From Leifsonia sp. Leaf264 (GTDB taxonomy: Bacteria > Actinomycetota > Actinomycetes > Actinomycetales > Microbacteriaceae): DNA of 64,000 nt. Location: NCBI RefSeq assembly GCF_001422325.1, contig NZ_LMMR01000001.1, positions 807,256 to 871,255 of the forward strand, written 5' to 3'. The notes under the pieces are model-generated. The model did not search any database and was not told where the DNA came from. It saw only the letters and a program-made list of their open reading frames with translations. How positions within the stretch are numbered: the first letter of the stretch is position 1; the number at the start of each line of letters is the position of its first letter. Positions 9,383 through 18,376 of this stretch are shown in pieces. Made by a program: the position numbers and the translations under genes.

Positions 9383-10332
9383 CAGTGGCCTCCGGCCTCG
9401 TGGGAAGGGGCGATGACGGTCGGTTGACCGGCGCCGACGACGGGCAGGGTCCCGGTGGGCCCAGCCCCCTTGTCTGGTCGGCGGTCGCCGACACCGCGGG
9501 CGAAGCGCTTCTCCAGGAAGTACTGGCCGATCATGAGGATCGACGTGAACAGCAGGTACCAGAGCGACGCCACGATGAGCAGGGGAATGGGGTTGAACGT
9601 CTCGGCCGAGATGTCGCGCGCCCGGTTGTACAGGTCGAGGCCGAACGGCACGGCCGTCACCAGCGAGGTGGTCTTGAGCATCGAGATCACCTCGTTGCCC
9701 GTCGGGGGGATGATGATCCGCATCGACTGCGGGATCACGACGCGCAGCATGGTCTGCGACCAGCTCATCCCGAGTGCCTTCGCCGCCTCCTCCTGCCCGG
9801 GGTCGACCGAGAGGAGTCCGGCACGCACGATCTCAGCCATGTAGGCGGCCTCGTTGAGCGCCAGGCCGATCACGGCGATCCAGAACACGCTGATCACGTT
9901 CTTGGTCTCCATGGAGATCCACGGTTCGGTGAACGGAACGCCGATGTCGATGGACTGGTAGATGACGGCGATGAGGCCCCAGAACGTGAGCTGGACGTAG
10001 ACCGGTGTTCCGCGGAAGATCCAGAGGTACACCCAGGCGACGCTCTTCACGACGGGATTGGGCGAGAGCCGCATGACGGCGAGCACGATGCCGAGGATGA
10101 TCGCAATCACCATCGAGAGCACGGTGAGCTCGAGGGTGACGACGGCGGCCTGCGAGATGCGACGGTCGAAGATGTACTTCCCCACCGACGCCCAGTCGAA
10201 AGCCGGCCGCTGGGCGGCGTCGATGACGACGAGCGCGACGATGAGGATCAGCACCACGGCGAACACGTTCCGCCACGGATGCTTCAGCTTGATGGCCTTG
10301 ATCGGCTCAGGCCGACGCTCGTCGTCCGACAT
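9382..10332 (-). CDS. Amino-acid-type ABC transporter permease
   Basis: A 316-residue HisMQ-family permease. One N-terminal membrane helix (about residues 22-42) is followed by an insert and five more helices. The coupling helix [14 protein letters not shown] (about residues 190-205), which docks to the ATPase, is clear, as is the family motif [12 protein letters not shown] near 140. The C-terminus is a Gly/Pro/Thr-rich cytoplasmic tail. The start is two bases after the binding-protein reading order ends, and the stop overlaps the ATPase start, so all three parts are co-translated. Only one permease gene is present, so it is probably a homodimer. Confidence 0.92.
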   Translation of the reverse strand: MSDDERRPEPIKAIKLKHPWRNVFAVVLILIVALVVIDAAQRPAFDWASVGKYIFDRRISQAAVVTLELTVLSMVIAIILGIVLAVMRLSPNPVVKSVAWVYLWIFRGTPVYVQLTFWGLIAVIYQSIDIGVPFTEPWISMETKNVISVFWIAVIGLALNEAAYMAEIVRAGLLSVDPGQEEAAKALGMSWSQTMLRVVIPQSMRIIIPPTGNEVISMLKTTSLVTAVPFGLDLYNRARDISAETFNPIPLLIVASLWYLLFTSILMIGQYFLEKRFARGVGDRRPDKGAGPTGTLPVVGAGQPTVIAPSHEAGGH

Positions 10333-10334
10333 GA

Positions 10335-11240
10335 TCAGCCGTTCGCCGCGGCGTTGATGGTGGCTTCGGAGATGCCGCCGTCTGCGACGCCCCAGGTGTC
10401 GAGGATCTCGCCGTAGGTGCCGTCGTCCATGAGCGACTGCATGGCCGCCTGGATGGCCTCGGTCAGTCCCGAGTCCTTGCCGACGACGATGCCGTAGGGA
10501 GCCTCGTCGAAGGACTCGCCGGCCGCCTGCAGCTTGTCGTCGGTCTTCGAGATCGCGTACAGCGTGACGGGCGAGTCGGCGCTCATGGCGTCGGCCTGGC
10601 CGAGTGCGACGGCGTTGGTCGCGGCATCCTGCGTGTCGTACTGCACCTTGTCGATCGGGTCCTTGCCTGCCTTCACGCAGGCGTCGCTCTTGGCCGGAAC
10701 CTCGTCGGTGTCCTCGTAGGTCGTCGCCTGCACCGCGACGGTGAGTCCACAGGCGTTCTCGGGGTCGACGTCCTTGCCCTTCGCCGACGCCCAGAGGATG
10801 CCCGCCGTGTAGTAGTTGACGAAGTCGACCTGCTTCTCGCGCTCGACCGTGTCGGTGAAGCTGGACTCGCCGATGTCGGCCTTGCCGCCGGTGACGCTCG
10901 GGATGATGTTGTCGAACTTGGCGACCTGGTACTCAGGGGTCAGGCCGAGCTTGGCCGCGACGGCTGCGGCGAGCTCGATGCCCCAGCCGATGGGCTCGCC
11001 GGCCTCGTTCTTGAACTCGTTGGGCGCGTAGGTCGGGTCGGTGCCGATGATGAGCTTGCCCGAGGAGGCGACCTTCTCCGGCAGGAGCTTGGCCGCGGCA
11101 TCGTCCTTCGCGACTGCGGCCGTCGAGGAGCCGCCGCCCGTCGTCGCGGCCGGCGTCGAGTTGTCGACGCAGCCCGTGAGCAGCAGTGCCGTCGCCGCCG
11201 TTGCGGCGAGGATGACCGGCAGTGATCTGGAGAGGCGCAT
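10335..11240 (-). CDS. ABC transporter substrate-binding lipoprotein (SBP family 3)
   Basis: A 301-residue secreted solute-binding protein. The start ATG at 11240 gives a short basic N-terminus, a hydrophobic core and the lipobox LLLTGC, so Cys near residue 22 should be lipid-anchored. The mature part has the family-3 pattern LIIGTDPTYAPNEF, then DIGESSFTDTVEREKQVDF and a C-terminal lobe with DGTYGEILDTWG. Reading farther upstream would replace the signal peptide with unrelated sequence, so the internal start was chosen. It belongs with the adjoining permease and ATPase. The ligand is unknown; a sulfur amino acid is inferred from the neighbours. Confidence 0.9.
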   Translation of the reverse strand: MRLSRSLPVILAATAATALLLTGCVDNSTPAATTGGGSSTAAVAKDDAAAKLLPEKVASSGKLIIGTDPTYAPNEFKNEAGEPIGWGIELAAAVAAKLGLTPEYQVAKFDNIIPSVTGGKADIGESSFTDTVEREKQVDFVNYYTAGILWASAKGKDVDPENACGLTVAVQATTYEDTDEVPAKSDACVKAGKDPIDKVQYDTQDAATNAVALGQADAMSADSPVTLYAISKTDDKLQAAGESFDEAPYGIVVGKDSGLTEAIQAAMQSLMDDGTYGEILDTWGVADGGISEATINAAANG

Positions 11241-11254
11241 GGGGGTTCTACTTT

Positions 11255-12118
11255 CTAGTCGGTGCTGGTGGAGATGGTGGAGCTGGGGGTGCCCGTGGCC
11301 ACTGGGCGATCGGGGTGGTTCGACCACTGCGACCAGGAGCCTGGATACAGCGCCGGCTCGAATCCGGCGATGGTCAGGGCCAGGGCGTCGTGAGCGGCCG
11401 TCACGCCGGAACCGCAGTACACGCCGACCGGATGCCGGGAGTCGACTCCGAGCGACGCGAAGCGCTCGGCCAGACGGGCGGGCGACAGGAAGCGTCCGTC
11501 GGGGCCGAGGTTGTCGGCCGACGGGGCATTGACGGCACCCGGGATGTGGCCGGCGCGCGGGTCGATCGGTTCGACATCGCCCCGGTAGCGTTCGGCCGCG
11601 CGCGCGTCGATGAGCACGCCGTGATGAGGGAGGGCCGCCGCCTCGTCGATGCCGAGCACGGCGAGGTGCCCGTACTCGAGGACGACGTCGCCGGGAGGCG
11701 GAGTGGCGGCATCCGTCGTCGTGGGAAGACCCGCAGCCGTCCACGCTGACCACCCGCCGTCCAGCAGGCGCACGTCGGCGAGGCCGGCGTGGCGCAGCAG
11801 CCACCACGCCCGAGCGGCCGATTGTCCGCCGCGGTCGTCGTAGACCACCACGGCATCGCCGACGTTCAGGCCCCAGGCGCGGGCGGACTGCTCGAGATCG
11901 GCGATCTCGGGCAGCGGATGCCGTCCGTCCGTCGGCTCGCCGTGTCGCGCGAGCTCCTCGTCGAGGTCGACGTACACGGCGCCGGGAATGTGGCCGAGCG
12001 CGAACTCGCCGCGCCCATCCGGCCCGCCGAGGCTCCAGCGCACGTCGAGCAGTCGTGGTCTGGCGTCGCCCGAGAGCGCTGCGGCAAGCTCGTCAACACT
12101 GATGAGCTGGTCTGACAT
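11255..12118 (-). CDS. Two-domain sulfurtransferase (rhodanese / mercaptopyruvate type)
   Basis: A 287-residue tandem-rhodanese protein that moves sulfane sulfur from thiosulfate or 3-mercaptopyruvate to an acceptor. The catalytic loop in the C-terminal domain is YCGSGVTA (Cys near residue 240). CGSGVTA loops are usual in mercaptopyruvate sulfurtransferases. The N-terminal domain (RLLDVRWSLGG) is inactive-type. The ATG at 12118 with GAAGGG upstream is preferred over an in-frame start 25 codons earlier, which would lie in the divergent promoter region. It leads the minus-strand operon and is separated by 14 bases from the binding protein. Confidence 0.88.
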   Translation of the reverse strand: MSDQLISVDELAAALSGDARPRLLDVRWSLGGPDGRGEFALGHIPGAVYVDLDEELARHGEPTDGRHPLPEIADLEQSARAWGLNVGDAVVVYDDRGGQSAARAWWLLRHAGLADVRLLDGGWSAWTAAGLPTTTDAATPPPGDVVLEYGHLAVLGIDEAAALPHHGVLIDARAAERYRGDVEPIDPRAGHIPGAVNAPSADNLGPDGRFLSPARLAERFASLGVDSRHPVGVYCGSGVTAAHDALALTIAGFEPALYPGSWSQWSNHPDRPVATGTPSSTISTSTD

Positions 12119-12194
12119 GGCACCCTTCGGTTCGTGATCAGTACACGCTAACCCCCTGACGGGCGTCCCGACCAACCGGATAGTCTGGATCATC
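12119..12194. promoter_or_regulatory. Divergent promoter region, sulfurtransferase operon / MFS gene
   Basis: The 76 bases between divergent starts hold TAGCGT on the minus strand, about 30 bases before the sulfurtransferase ATG (a leadered mRNA with its own ribosome site). On the plus strand TAGTCT at 12181-12186 lies eight bases before the MFS GTG. No clear operator palindrome was seen. Confidence 0.45.
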
Positions 12195-13421
12195 GTGAGC
12201 GCTTACTCGGATCTGTTGAAGACGCCGGGCGTGGCCCGGATCATCAGCGCGCAGCTCACGGCCCGCTTCCCGTTCGGGATGCTCTCGCTCGCCTTCCTGC
12301 TGCACATCGAGCAGCAGACGGGCTCCTACGGTTCCGCCGGCCTCGTGCTGGCGGCCACGAGCATCGGCCAGGCCATCGCCGGTCCGCTGACGAGCCGCCT
12401 CATGGGCGTGTGGGGCATGCGCCAGGTCATCGCCGTCACCATCGCCATCTGCGCGACGGCCGTGACGGCGATAGCACTGCTGCCGCTCACAGTCCCCTGG
12501 TACATGGCCGTCGGCGCTCTCGCCGGGCTCAGCATGCCGCCCATCCAGCCTGCAGTGCGCACGATCTATCCGAAGATGGTCAACTCCCGCCAGCTCACAC
12601 CCCTGTTCTCGCTCGACGCCACGGCGCAGGAGATCATCTGGGTTGTCGGACCTGTCGTGACGACCTTCATCGCCACCCAGATCAGCACGGTGTGGGGCAT
12701 CCTGACCGCCGTCATCTTCCTCGTCGGCGGCGGACTCTGGTTCCTGTCCTCCCCAGAGCTCGGTCGCGTTCGCATTCCCCGCAGCAAGCGCCGCTTCGGC
12801 ACAGTGCTGCGTCGTCCTCCGGTCATGCTCGCGACCATCGTCGGCTTCCTCCTCGTCGGCGCCTGCGCCGCCATCGAGGCCGGCGTCGTCGCCGTCTTCG
12901 GGCACGGCGGCGCCGAGGCCGGCATCGTGCTCGCGATCTTCTCGATCGGCTCGATCGCGGGCGGACTCAGCTTCGGCCACATCGCCATCGGCCCGTGGGC
13001 GAGCGCACGACGCATGTTCATCGTCTTCATCGGAACCGCAGCGGCCATGCTCGGCCTCGTCGCCATGGAGGGCAACGAGTTCCTCTGGCTCTCCGTCACC
13101 CTGTTCGTCGCCGGAATCGGCATCGCTCCGGCCCTCGCCGTGCTGTTCGCCATGGTGTCGGCCAGCGTGAAGTTCAGCGACACGGCCGAGGCCTACGGCT
13201 GGGTGGGCACCGGACAGCTCATCGGCGCCGCCCTCGGCTCCGCCGCGGCGGGGTTCCTCATCGACACCGGCGGTCCCGTCGGAGCGTTCTGGGCCGCCAC
13301 GGCGTTCGCCCTCGTCGGCTTCATCGTCCCCGTGGTCGGCAAGCGCTGGCACCCCGACCTGCGCGGTCGCGACGCCAGTCCGCTTCCCGACACCGAGCCA
13401 GTGAGCGTGCAGCCCAGCTGA
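12195..13421 (+). CDS. MFS transporter
   Basis: A 408-residue major facilitator protein with about twelve hydrophobic segments in two halves, a cytoplasmic loop near residues 190-205 (basic, RIPRSKRRFG) and the conserved SLFSLDATAQEIIWVVGP region seen in many actinobacterial efflux-type MFS proteins. The substrate cannot be told. It starts at GTG 12195. TAGTCT eight bases earlier suggests a short or absent leader. Its stop overlaps the aldo/keto reductase start (TGATG), so the two are coupled. Confidence 0.85.
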   Translation: MSAYSDLLKTPGVARIISAQLTARFPFGMLSLAFLLHIEQQTGSYGSAGLVLAATSIGQAIAGPLTSRLMGVWGMRQVIAVTIAICATAVTAIALLPLTVPWYMAVGALAGLSMPPIQPAVRTIYPKMVNSRQLTPLFSLDATAQEIIWVVGPVVTTFIATQISTVWGILTAVIFLVGGGLWFLSSPELGRVRIPRSKRRFGTVLRRPPVMLATIVGFLLVGACAAIEAGVVAVFGHGGAEAGIVLAIFSIGSIAGGLSFGHIAIGPWASARRMFIVFIGTAAAMLGLVAMEGNEFLWLSVTLFVAGIGIAPALAVLFAMVSASVKFSDTAEAYGWVGTGQLIGAALGSAAAGFLIDTGGPVGAFWAATAFALVGFIVPVVGKRWHPDLRGRDASPLPDTEPVSVQPS

Positions 13422-14242
13422 TGGACCTCTCGCATCGGCTGACCATGAGCGACGGGCTGAGCATCCCGCAGCTGGGTCTCGGCGTGTACAAGATCTCGGA
13501 TGCCGACACCCCCGCCGTGGTGGTCGCCGCGCTCGACGCCGGGTACCGTCACATCGACACGGCCGCCCTGTACGGGAACGAGACCGGCGTCGGGCTCGGC
13601 ATCGACGACTCCGGGATCGAGCGCGACGACGTCTTCGTCACCTCGAAGGTCGGCAACGCCGACCACGGCTACGACGCCACCCTGCGCGCCTTCGACGCCA
13701 CCATGGAGCGGCTGAACCTCGACCGCATCGACCTGTACCTCATCCACTGGCCGGTGCCGAGCACCGACCTCTACGTCCAGACCTGGCGCGCTCTCATCAG
13801 GCTGAGCGAGGAGGGCCGCGCGAGCTCCATCGGCGTCTCCAACTTCCACGCCCACCACCTGCAGCGCCTGCTCGACGAGACGGGCGTGCACCCGGTCGTC
13901 AACCAGGTGGAGCTGCATCCGTGGCTCCAGCAGCGCGAGCTGCGCGCGTTCCACGCCGAGCACCTCATCGTCACCGAGGCGTGGTCCCCGCTCGCCCGCG
14001 GCCGGGCCGTGAACGACCCGACGCTGACGGCCATCGGCGAGCGTCACGGGGCGACAGCGACGCAGGTCGCCATCCGCTGGCACCTGCAGCAGGGCAACGT
14101 CGTCATCCCGAAGTCGGCGTCGCCCGAGCGCATCCGCGCGAACGCCGACGTCTTCGACTTCGAGCTGACGGATGCCGACCTCGAGGCGATCGCCCGGCTC
14201 GACGCCGGCGAGCGCACGGGTCGCGACCCCGACGACGACTAG
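13421..14242 (+). CDS. Aldo/keto reductase (2,5-diketo-gluconate reductase type)
   Basis: A 273-residue NADPH-dependent carbonyl reductase. The catalytic tetrad is visible: Asp and Tyr in HIDTAALYGNE, Lys in VTSKVGN and His in YLIHWPVP. The NADPH-binding C-terminal motif is IPKSASPERIRAN. It lies close to the DkgA/DkgB and YvgN group of general aldehyde/ketone reductases. It starts inside the stop codon of the MFS gene and ends before a palindromic repeat pair that separates it from a second, convergent reductase. Confidence 0.9.
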   Translation: MDLSHRLTMSDGLSIPQLGLGVYKISDADTPAVVVAALDAGYRHIDTAALYGNETGVGLGIDDSGIERDDVFVTSKVGNADHGYDATLRAFDATMERLNLDRIDLYLIHWPVPSTDLYVQTWRALIRLSEEGRASSIGVSNFHAHHLQRLLDETGVHPVVNQVELHPWLQQRELRAFHAEHLIVTEAWSPLARGRAVNDPTLTAIGERHGATATQVAIRWHLQQGNVVIPKSASPERIRANADVFDFELTDADLEAIARLDAGERTGRDPDDD

Positions 14243-14295
14243 GTGCGCTTCGCCATCCCCGCTCGCTGAGAACCGAGTGAAGCGAGCAGACCCCG

Positions 14296-14427
14296 CCGGT
14301 CGAGCAGCCCGCGAGCGAAGCGAGCAGGCATATCGAGACCACTCCCGACGGCGCCTCTCGAGGAAGCGCACTTCAGCGTGATCTCGATACGTGTCCGACT
14401 TCGTCGTGGCACTACTCGATCAACGGG
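14296..14427. repeat. Inverted pair of REP-like units between convergent genes
   Basis: Unit A (14296-14343) runs from GGTCGAGCAG through GCGAGCGAAGCGAGC to TATCGAGACC. Unit B (about 14382-14427) is the same pattern inverted: TCTCGATACG, a CGACTTCGTCG core, then CTACTCGATCAA. Each unit is itself a weak palindrome. The pair sits exactly between two convergent reductase genes, where it may act as a two-way terminator. Confidence 0.7.
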
Positions 14428-14430
14428 AAG

Positions 14431-15414
14431 TCACCAACGCGGGTGGATGAGCTCCCGCAGCCTGCGGTCGTACAGGTCGGCGACGGCCGAGTCGAACGCT
14501 GCACCGAGCGGAGGCGTGGAACCAGCCGCGGCATTCGCCACGGCCTGCTTCACCGAGCGCGCGCCGGGGATGACGGCGCTGACGGCCGGGTGCTGGGCGA
14601 TCCACGCCAGGGCCGCTTCGGCCACGGGAACGGCATCCGGAACCAGATCGGCGAACTCGTGCGCGGCCTCGAGCCCGGTCTCCCATGGCACGCCCGAGAA
14701 CGTCTCCCCCACGTCGAACGCCGAGCCGTCGCGGTTGTAGGTGCGGTGGTCGTTCGCGGCGAAGGTCGTGGCGCGGGTGTACTTGCCGCTCAACAGTCCC
14801 GAGGCCAGCGGAACGCGGGCGATGATGCCGACTCCGGCGGCCTGTGCCGCAGGAAGCACCTCATCGAGCGGCTTCTGCCTGAAGGCGTTGAGGATGATCT
14901 GCACCGTCGCGGTGCCCGGTCGGGCGATCGCGTCGAGCGCCTGCGCGGTGGTCTCGACGCTCACGCCGTAGTTCGCGATGACCCCATCGGACACGAGCGT
15001 GTCGAGCGCGTCGTAGACCTCGTCACTGGTGAACACCGCAGACGGCGGGCAGTGCAGCTGCACCAGGTCGAGGGTGTCGACGCGGAGGTTCCGACGCGAG
15101 CGGTCGGTCCACTCGCGGAAGTTCGCCAGCACGTAGTTCTCCGGCAGCTGCTCGAGGCGACGGCCCATCTTGGTCGCCACGGTGATGTCGTGGCCGGGGT
15201 TGTCGGCCAGGAACGCGCCGATCACGCTCTCCGACCGCCCGTCGCCGTAGACGTCGGCGGTGTCGAAGAACGTGACCCCGGCGTCGACGGATGCCGCGAG
15301 CACGTCACGCGCATCCGACTCGCTCACCTCACCCCAGTCGGCTCCCAACTGCCAGGTGCCGAGTCCGATGACCGAGACTGTGCGGCCGGTACGTCCGAGG
15401 GTGTGATGCTCCAT
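14431..15414 (-). CDS. Aldo/keto reductase (YajO/GSP69-like)
   Basis: A 327-residue oxidoreductase of the AKR11/12-like group. The core has FFDTADVYGDGRSE (Asp, Tyr), TKMGRR (Lys) and LVQLHCPP (His), with an NADPH site around VIPGARSVKQAV. Substrate unknown; relatives reduce small aldehydes and are often stress-linked. TAGTCT at 15421-15426 lies six bases before the ATG, so the start is probably leaderless. It is transcribed towards the other reductase and away from the membrane-protein gene. Confidence 0.88.
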   Translation of the reverse strand: MEHHTLGRTGRTVSVIGLGTWQLGADWGEVSESDARDVLAASVDAGVTFFDTADVYGDGRSESVIGAFLADNPGHDITVATKMGRRLEQLPENYVLANFREWTDRSRRNLRVDTLDLVQLHCPPSAVFTSDEVYDALDTLVSDGVIANYGVSVETTAQALDAIARPGTATVQIILNAFRQKPLDEVLPAAQAAGVGIIARVPLASGLLSGKYTRATTFAANDHRTYNRDGSAFDVGETFSGVPWETGLEAAHEFADLVPDAVPVAEAALAWIAQHPAVSAVIPGARSVKQAVANAAAGSTPPLGAAFDSAVADLYDRRLRELIHPRW

Positions 15415-15434
15415 GGTTCCAGACTAGGGGGACG

Positions 15435-16586
15435 TCAGGCCGGCAGCGCGGCGAGGCTGCCGGTGGTACGCGGCGCCTCGAGGGATCCCTCCACGTGGAC
15501 GACCTCCTGGCTGCGGAAGTGGCCGAGCACGCTCAGGACGACTCCGGCGACAGCCCAGCCGCCGAGCACCAGCCACGCCTGCGAGGCGTCGGCCTCGGGG
15601 AAGTACGACAGATCGCGCAGCAGGGTGGTCGAGGCGCCGGGAACGAAGTACTGCCCGATCGCACCCCAGGCGCCCGGCAGGAACTGCATGGGCTGGGTGG
15701 CCGCTGACAGGGGGTTGCCGACGAGCATCGTGAGCAGGGCGCCGACGGCGATGCCGGCCCGACCGATGAGGGCCGTCGCTCCGACGATGACGCTGGCGGT
15801 TGCGAGCAACGAGAGCCCGACGGCGACGGAGTTCAGGAGGAAGTCGCCCTGCAGGATACCGAACCAGGTCTGCATGATCGCCGTGAGTCCGAGCCCCGCG
15901 ACGACGGCGTACGCAGCCAGGGCGGAGAGGCGGCGCCAGACCCCCGTGACCAGCAGCGAGATCAGGACGCCGCCGATCATGCCGCCGATCACCATGGGGA
16001 ATGCGGCCGAGGCGAAGCCGACGCCGCGAGGATCAGTGTCGGCGAGGGGGACGACATCCGTCGTGGTGACGGTCGGAGCTGTGACGGCGCTCGCCTTCTC
16101 GATGATGGCGAGGGCCTGATCGGCCGGCAGTTGCCCGGCAGCCTGCGCTGCCGATGCCTTCGCGATGCCGGCCTGAACACCCTCGGTGACGGCCGCCGTC
16201 ACCTGGTGCTGCAGCTGGGACGCGACCTGGGCCATCACGGTGGCGTTGACGGTTCCGCCGGCGCTGGCGGTCAGCACCTCGGGGTCATCACTCAGCACGA
16301 CGGCCCCGTACACGACCCGCTCCTCGATGGCCGTGACGGCGTCATCGCGGGAGTCGACTGTCGTGATGTCGAAGCGCCCCGCGGCGTTCTCGTCGAGGGC
16401 GTCGGTGAATGCCGTGACCTGCTTCACATCACCGGTGACCGCGATGGGGAAGTCCTTGATCGAGCTGGTCATGCCCGGCCAGATGAAGGCGAGCACGAAC
16501 ACGGCGGCGACCAGTGCTGCCCCGATGGCGATGCCGATGGAACGCCCCCACTTCGTGTGCGGGCTGGTGACGATGGTCTCGGACAT
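15435..16586 (-). CDS. Membrane protein, YhgE/DUF3533 or ABC-2 permease-like
   Basis: A 383-residue protein with one N-terminal membrane helix (about residues 20-42), a 170-residue extracytoplasmic domain, then five or six helices (about residues 200-370). This is the arrangement of YhgE/Pip and DUF3533 proteins and of ABC-2 permeases that lack their own ATPase. The precise function is unknown. The ATG at 16586 is preceded by TAGGAG; a longer reading would run through the TetR operators and was rejected. It is divergent from a TetR gene with two operator-like palindromes between, so it is the likely regulated target. Confidence 0.75.
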   Translation of the reverse strand: MSETIVTSPHTKWGRSIGIAIGAALVAAVFVLAFIWPGMTSSIKDFPIAVTGDVKQVTAFTDALDENAAGRFDITTVDSRDDAVTAIEERVVYGAVVLSDDPEVLTASAGGTVNATVMAQVASQLQHQVTAAVTEGVQAGIAKASAAQAAGQLPADQALAIIEKASAVTAPTVTTTDVVPLADTDPRGVGFASAAFPMVIGGMIGGVLISLLVTGVWRRLSALAAYAVVAGLGLTAIMQTWFGILQGDFLLNSVAVGLSLLATASVIVGATALIGRAGIAVGALLTMLVGNPLSAATQPMQFLPGAWGAIGQYFVPGASTTLLRDLSYFPEADASQAWLVLGGWAVAGVVLSVLGHFRSQEVVHVEGSLEAPRTTGSLAALPA

Positions 16587-16632
16587 GACGGCTCCTACGG
16601 GTATTACGCGGGGGAAAGTGATCGCTGAAAAC

Positions 16633-16688
16633 GAATGATCGTTCTTTATTGTGAACTCACCGCATCGGCTTGTCAAGAACGAACGTTC
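16633..16688. promoter_or_regulatory. Two TetR-type operators
   Basis: GAATGATCGTTC (16633-16644) and GAACGAACGTTC (16677-16688) share arms GAAYG and CGTTC around two bases. Their centres are 44 bases apart, about four helical turns. The second overlaps the region just upstream of the TATTAT box of the TetR gene (16693-16698). The first lies over the promoter region of the divergent membrane-protein gene. Binding by the adjacent TetR protein is inferred. Confidence 0.7.
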
Positions 16689-16704
16689 TTTTTATTATGT
16701 GAGT

Positions 16705-17298
16705 ATGCCGAAAGTCAGTGAAGAGCATCGGATCGCCCGCCGCACCGAGATCGCCCAGGCCGCGATGCGCTGCTTCGCGCGCAAGGGCTTCGACGGTACC
16801 TCGGTGGCCGACATCATCGCCGAGTCCGGCTTGTCCGCCGGCGCCATCTACGGGCATTACAAGAGCAAGAACGAACTCATCCAGCTGGCGGTCTCGGAGC
16901 TGCTCGGCCAGCGCATGGCCGAGGTGGAGATCGCCCTCCAGCGCGAGGAGCTCATGGAGCCGGGCGAGCTCATCGGAGTCTTCCTGCGCGGCGTGGAGCG
17001 CGAGTTCGTCGACCTCAGCGTGCTGCTCCAGCTCTGGGCTGCTGCAGCGACGGATGCCGGACTGCGCGGTGTCGCCGACGCCATCGCCGGTTCGATCCGG
17101 AACGTCTTCCAGACCTATCTCGCGGCGTGGCACGTTCGCTCGACCGGATTGAGCGAGGCCGAGGCCGAGGCACGCGCGACCCGGGAGGCATGGGTCTACA
17201 TCGGCATCTGCCAGGGCTACATGGTGCAGTCGACGATCTTCGAGGCCTTCGATGGCGACGCCTACATCGAGACGAGCGCGGCGCTCCTGGCCCGGTGA
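16705..17298 (+). CDS. TetR-family transcriptional regulator
   Basis: A 197-residue regulator. The N-terminal helix-turn-helix contains FARKGFDGTSVADIIAESGL and GAIYGHYKSKNELI (about residues 22-57). The rest is an all-helical ligand domain. TATTAT at 16693-16698 sits six bases before the ATG, so the mRNA is leaderless and starts 3' of the operators. It probably represses itself and the divergent membrane protein; the inducer is unknown. Confidence 0.9.
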   Translation: MPKVSEEHRIARRTEIAQAAMRCFARKGFDGTSVADIIAESGLSAGAIYGHYKSKNELIQLAVSELLGQRMAEVEIALQREELMEPGELIGVFLRGVEREFVDLSVLLQLWAAAATDAGLRGVADAIAGSIRNVFQTYLAAWHVRSTGLSEAEAEARATREAWVYIGICQGYMVQSTIFEAFDGDAYIETSAALLAR

Positions 17299-17388
17299 TC
17301 CCCCGGCATCCTCGCCGACACCCGATCGTGACATCACGATCGGATTGCGTCGCACCCGTCCGCTGACCTGCGGTTCTACAGTGCAGAC

Positions 17389-18366
17389 ATGAAGCGCGCG
17401 CACTTCGCCACTGTCGTCGCCGTGGCCGCCCTGCTGACCCTCGCCGGATGCTCGGCATCAGGCTCCTCCGACTCCGATGACGGCGGGGGCTCCGTCGCCG
17501 AGCCGGCTCCGGCCGGGGCCGACGACGGCGTGGTCGACGCGGGCCGGGAGGCCGGTGCCGCCGACAGTGCCGGCCAGCTCGCGTCCGATGCGACGACCCG
17601 CGAGGTCGTCACCACCGGGACGCTGTGGGTGACGGCCGAGGATCCGGTGTCGGCGGCGGGCAAGGCCGTGACGCTGACCGAATCCGCCGGCGGACGCATC
17701 GACTCGCAGAACGAGCAGCCCGGCACGGATTTCCAGGCGGCCAGTGCGTCGGTGGTGCTGCGCATCCCGTCCGATCGGTATCAGGCCGTCGTCGCCGACC
17801 TCGAGAAGCTCGGCCACGTGACGCAGTACTCGACGCAGGCCGCCGATGTCACGCAGCAGAAGCAGGACATCGATGCCCGCATCCGTGCGCTCGAGACCTC
17901 GACGAAGCGACTCGAGAGCCTGATGGCCGATGCCGACAGCACCGCCGACCTCATCGAGATCGAGAACGCACTGTCGGCCCGCCAAGCGGAACTCGACAGC
18001 CTGACGACCCAACGCGACCTCCTCGCCGACCAGGTTGAGTTCTCCACGCTCTCGGTCGAGTTCACCGCGCCCGGCGTCGTGTCGGCGGGCTCCCCGCAGA
18101 CCTTCTGGGACGGCTTCATCGCCGGCTGGAACGCCCTCGTCGGATTCCTCGCCGGCACCCTGGTCGTGATCGGCGCCTTCCTGCCCTGGCTGCTGCTGTT
18201 CGGCGTGATCGCGCTCATCGTGCTGCTCATCGTGCGGGCGGCGCGACGGAAGCCTCGAACGCCGCCGGGGCCGTTGGCACCCGCCCCGGGACCGGGTGCT
18301 CCGCCGAACGCGAACCTCACGCCGGAGCCTGCTCCAGAGCCCGATCCGGTCGACACCCGCGCGTAA
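17389..18366 (+). CDS. DUF4349-domain lipoprotein
   Basis: A 325-residue lipoprotein with signal peptide and lipobox LTLAGC (Cys near residue 23). A Ser/Asp/Gly-rich linker is followed by a DUF4349 domain (about residues 70-230). The domain contains a heptad-rich stretch around QKQDIDARIRALETSTKRLE and a second half ending in FSTLSVEFT. A membrane helix pair near 250-285 precedes a Pro-rich cytoplasmic-like tail. Function unknown; DUF4349 proteins are cell-envelope proteins. TACAGT six bases before the ATG indicates a leaderless start. Confidence 0.85.
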   Translation: MKRAHFATVVAVAALLTLAGCSASGSSDSDDGGGSVAEPAPAGADDGVVDAGREAGAADSAGQLASDATTREVVTTGTLWVTAEDPVSAAGKAVTLTESAGGRIDSQNEQPGTDFQAASASVVLRIPSDRYQAVVADLEKLGHVTQYSTQAADVTQQKQDIDARIRALETSTKRLESLMADADSTADLIEIENALSARQAELDSLTTQRDLLADQVEFSTLSVEFTAPGVVSAGSPQTFWDGFIAGWNALVGFLAGTLVVIGAFLPWLLLFGVIALIVLLIVRAARRKPRTPPGPLAPAPGPGAPPNANLTPEPAPEPDPVDTRA

Positions 18367-18376
18367 TGTGTGGAGC

